Of a stretch of DNA of 6,435 bases, positions 6,140 through 6,435 are shown one piece after another (within the stretch, counting starts at the first letter, position 1; each line of letters opens with the position of its first letter). The stretch is from Rhodanobacteraceae bacterium (lineage in GTDB: Bacteria; Pseudomonadota; Gammaproteobacteria; Xanthomonadales; Rhodanobacteraceae). Location of the stretch: NCBI GenBank assembly GCA_025924775.1, contig JAICHS010000136.1, positions 1 to 6,435 on the forward strand, in the 5' to 3' direction. The translations under genes were made by a program, and so were the position numbers. Below the pieces are notes generated by a model. The model was not told the DNA's origin. It saw only the letters and a program-made list of their open reading frames with translations, and ran no database searches.

Positions 6140-6153
6140 TTGACACAGATCAA
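6140..6153. promoter_or_regulatory. FNR/Anr-type box
   Basis: TTGAC-ACAG-ATCAA matches the FNR-family consensus TTGAT-N4-ATCAA at 9 of 10 defined positions. It lies about 210 bp before the transporter start. A clear -10 at the spacing of a class II FNR promoter is not seen, so the controlled promoter is uncertain. TTGACA here is also a perfect -35 hexamer, with only a poor -10 (TATCCA, 6162-6167, 16-bp spacer). Confidence 0.35.
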
Positions 6154-6263
6154 AACCATGCTATCCAGTCACGGTCTGCGTGCAGCCAGGGTTGTGCCGC
6201 AAGAGTGGATGGTGACACGGGCGTGGTGGTGCGCCGATGCCTGGTCGGCCCGCACGCCGCCAA

Positions 6264-6308
6264 GGCAACCGTCATGCATCGCCCTGCGTTCAAAGCGGTG
6301 CGGTTGCC
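6264..6308 (+). other. Bulged hairpin in the leader of the MFS transporter gene
   Basis: GGCAACC (6264-6270) pairs with GGTTGCC (6302-6308). Inside it, GCATCGC (6276-6282) pairs with GCGGTGC (6295-6301) if one U-G wobble is allowed as RNA. A 5-nt bulge sits on the 5' side and a 12-nt loop at the tip. No T tract follows, so it is not a standard terminator. It ends 56 nt before the transporter ATG. Confidence 0.35.
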
Positions 6309-6349
6309 GTAACAGCCTTGACGGAAAGTCTTTTCTGGTTTTCGGGAGG

Positions 6350-6356
6350 AAGGGGG
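6350..6356 (+). promoter_or_regulatory. Purine-rich ribosome binding site of the MFS transporter gene
   Basis: AAGGGGG ends 8 nt before the ATG at 6365, within a longer GGGAGGAAGGGGG purine stretch. It supports this ATG as the start of the partial gene at the window edge. Confidence 0.55.
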
Positions 6357-6364
6357 CCATTCGA

Positions 6365-6435
6365 ATGTCATTCCTGGATCGCGAACGTACGATCGCACCG
6401 CCGGGTTACAGCCGCTGGATGGTGCCACCCGCGGC
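6365..6435 (+). CDS. OFA-family (oxalate/formate antiporter-like) MFS transporter, N-terminus only
   Basis: Only 23 codons and two bases are in the window. The start MSFLDRERTIAPPGYSRW followed by MVPPA matches, from memory of the family, the conserved N-terminus of OFA major-facilitator proteins, where RTIA-x-PGYSRW-LVPPAA leads into the first membrane helix. These inner-membrane carriers exchange or import small organic anions such as oxalate, formate or lactate. Substrate cannot be told from this fragment. The gene is divergent from the HTH-ATPase-STAS gene and preceded by a long structured leader and an FNR-type box. The start is supported by a purine-rich ribosome binding site. With so little protein visible the family call is good but not certain. 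Confidence 0.7.
   Translation, partial: MSFLDRERTIAPPGYSRWMVPPA

Larger units (their letters stand above)
5871..6364. other. Divergent intergenic region with no convincing gene
   Basis: About 490 bp between the divergent HTH-ATPase-STAS gene and the MFS transporter gene. The left end is AT-rich and holds the repeats and promoter. At 5925-5938 AAACCC-TC-GGGTTT is a 6-bp inverted repeat abutting repeat copy 3. The middle (about 5955-6060) is crowded with short CCC/GGG inverted repeats such as CCCTT-A-AAGGG (6022-6032). The right part holds an FNR-type box and a foldable leader. No tRNA, CRISPR or insertion sequence is seen. Open frames here show no recognisable family. Confidence 0.6.

Noticed and set aside
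6085..6312. Plus-strand open frame of 75 residues in the intergenic region
   Set aside because: No ribosome site is evident, the composition is unlike a known protein, and it is better explained as part of a structured leader or plain intergenic DNA.
5941..6364. tRNA, CRISPR array or insertion sequence ends in the gene-free stretch
   Set aside because: No cloverleaf, no regularly spaced repeats with spacers and no terminal inverted repeats with target duplication were found by eye.
6150..6428. Minus-strand open frame at the right edge
   Set aside because: It runs antisense through the start and ribosome binding site of the OFA transporter and shows no family features.

Overview
This window is high-GC bacterial chromosome, most likely from a gammaproteobacterium of the Xanthomonadales group (Lysobacter- or Rhodanobacter-like). 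That placement is an inference from the GC-rich coding style, a GTP-type PEP carboxykinase, and a FadE-type acyl-CoA dehydrogenase controlled by a TetR regulator.

Layout. (1) 1-392, minus strand: N-terminal 130 residues of GTP-dependent PEP carboxykinase (pckG), cut by the window edge. (2) 393-696: intergenic, no gene seen. (3) 697-1335, minus: TetR-family repressor. (4) 1336-1382: a 47-bp divergent control region with two near-identical 18-bp palindromes and a sigma70-like promoter. (5) 1383-2300, plus: alpha/beta-hydrolase, overlapping by 4 bp with (6) 2297-4774, plus: fadE, a membrane-anchored acyl-CoA dehydrogenase. (7) 4812-5870, minus and convergent with fadE: a 352-residue protein joining a winged-helix DNA-binding domain, a GHKL ATPase domain and a C-terminal STAS-like (DUF4325-type) domain, with lower GC than its neighbours. 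(8) 5871-6364: about 490 bp with no convincing gene, but with direct repeats over a strong promoter, an FNR-type box and a foldable leader. (9) 6365-6435, plus: first 23 codons of an oxalate/formate-antiporter-like (OFA) MFS transporter, cut by the window edge.

How it fits together. The TetR gene, hydrolase and fadE look like one regulatory unit. The repressor probably binds the two palindromes, which touch or overlap the -35 and -10 of the hydrolase-fadE promoter and the repressor's own start codon. The likely purpose is ligand-controlled release or activation of an acyl substrate followed by the first step of beta-oxidation. PEP carboxykinase nearby suits growth on fatty acids (gluconeogenesis), but no shared control is visible.

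The most unusual element is the HTH-ATPase-STAS-like protein. It looks like a partner-switch module (anti-sigma kinase plus STAS antagonist) collapsed into one DNA-binding polypeptide. Its promoter carries three direct repeats about two helical turns apart, and its predicted transcript starts exactly at the ATG. The hydrolase transcript is also predicted to be leaderless or nearly so.
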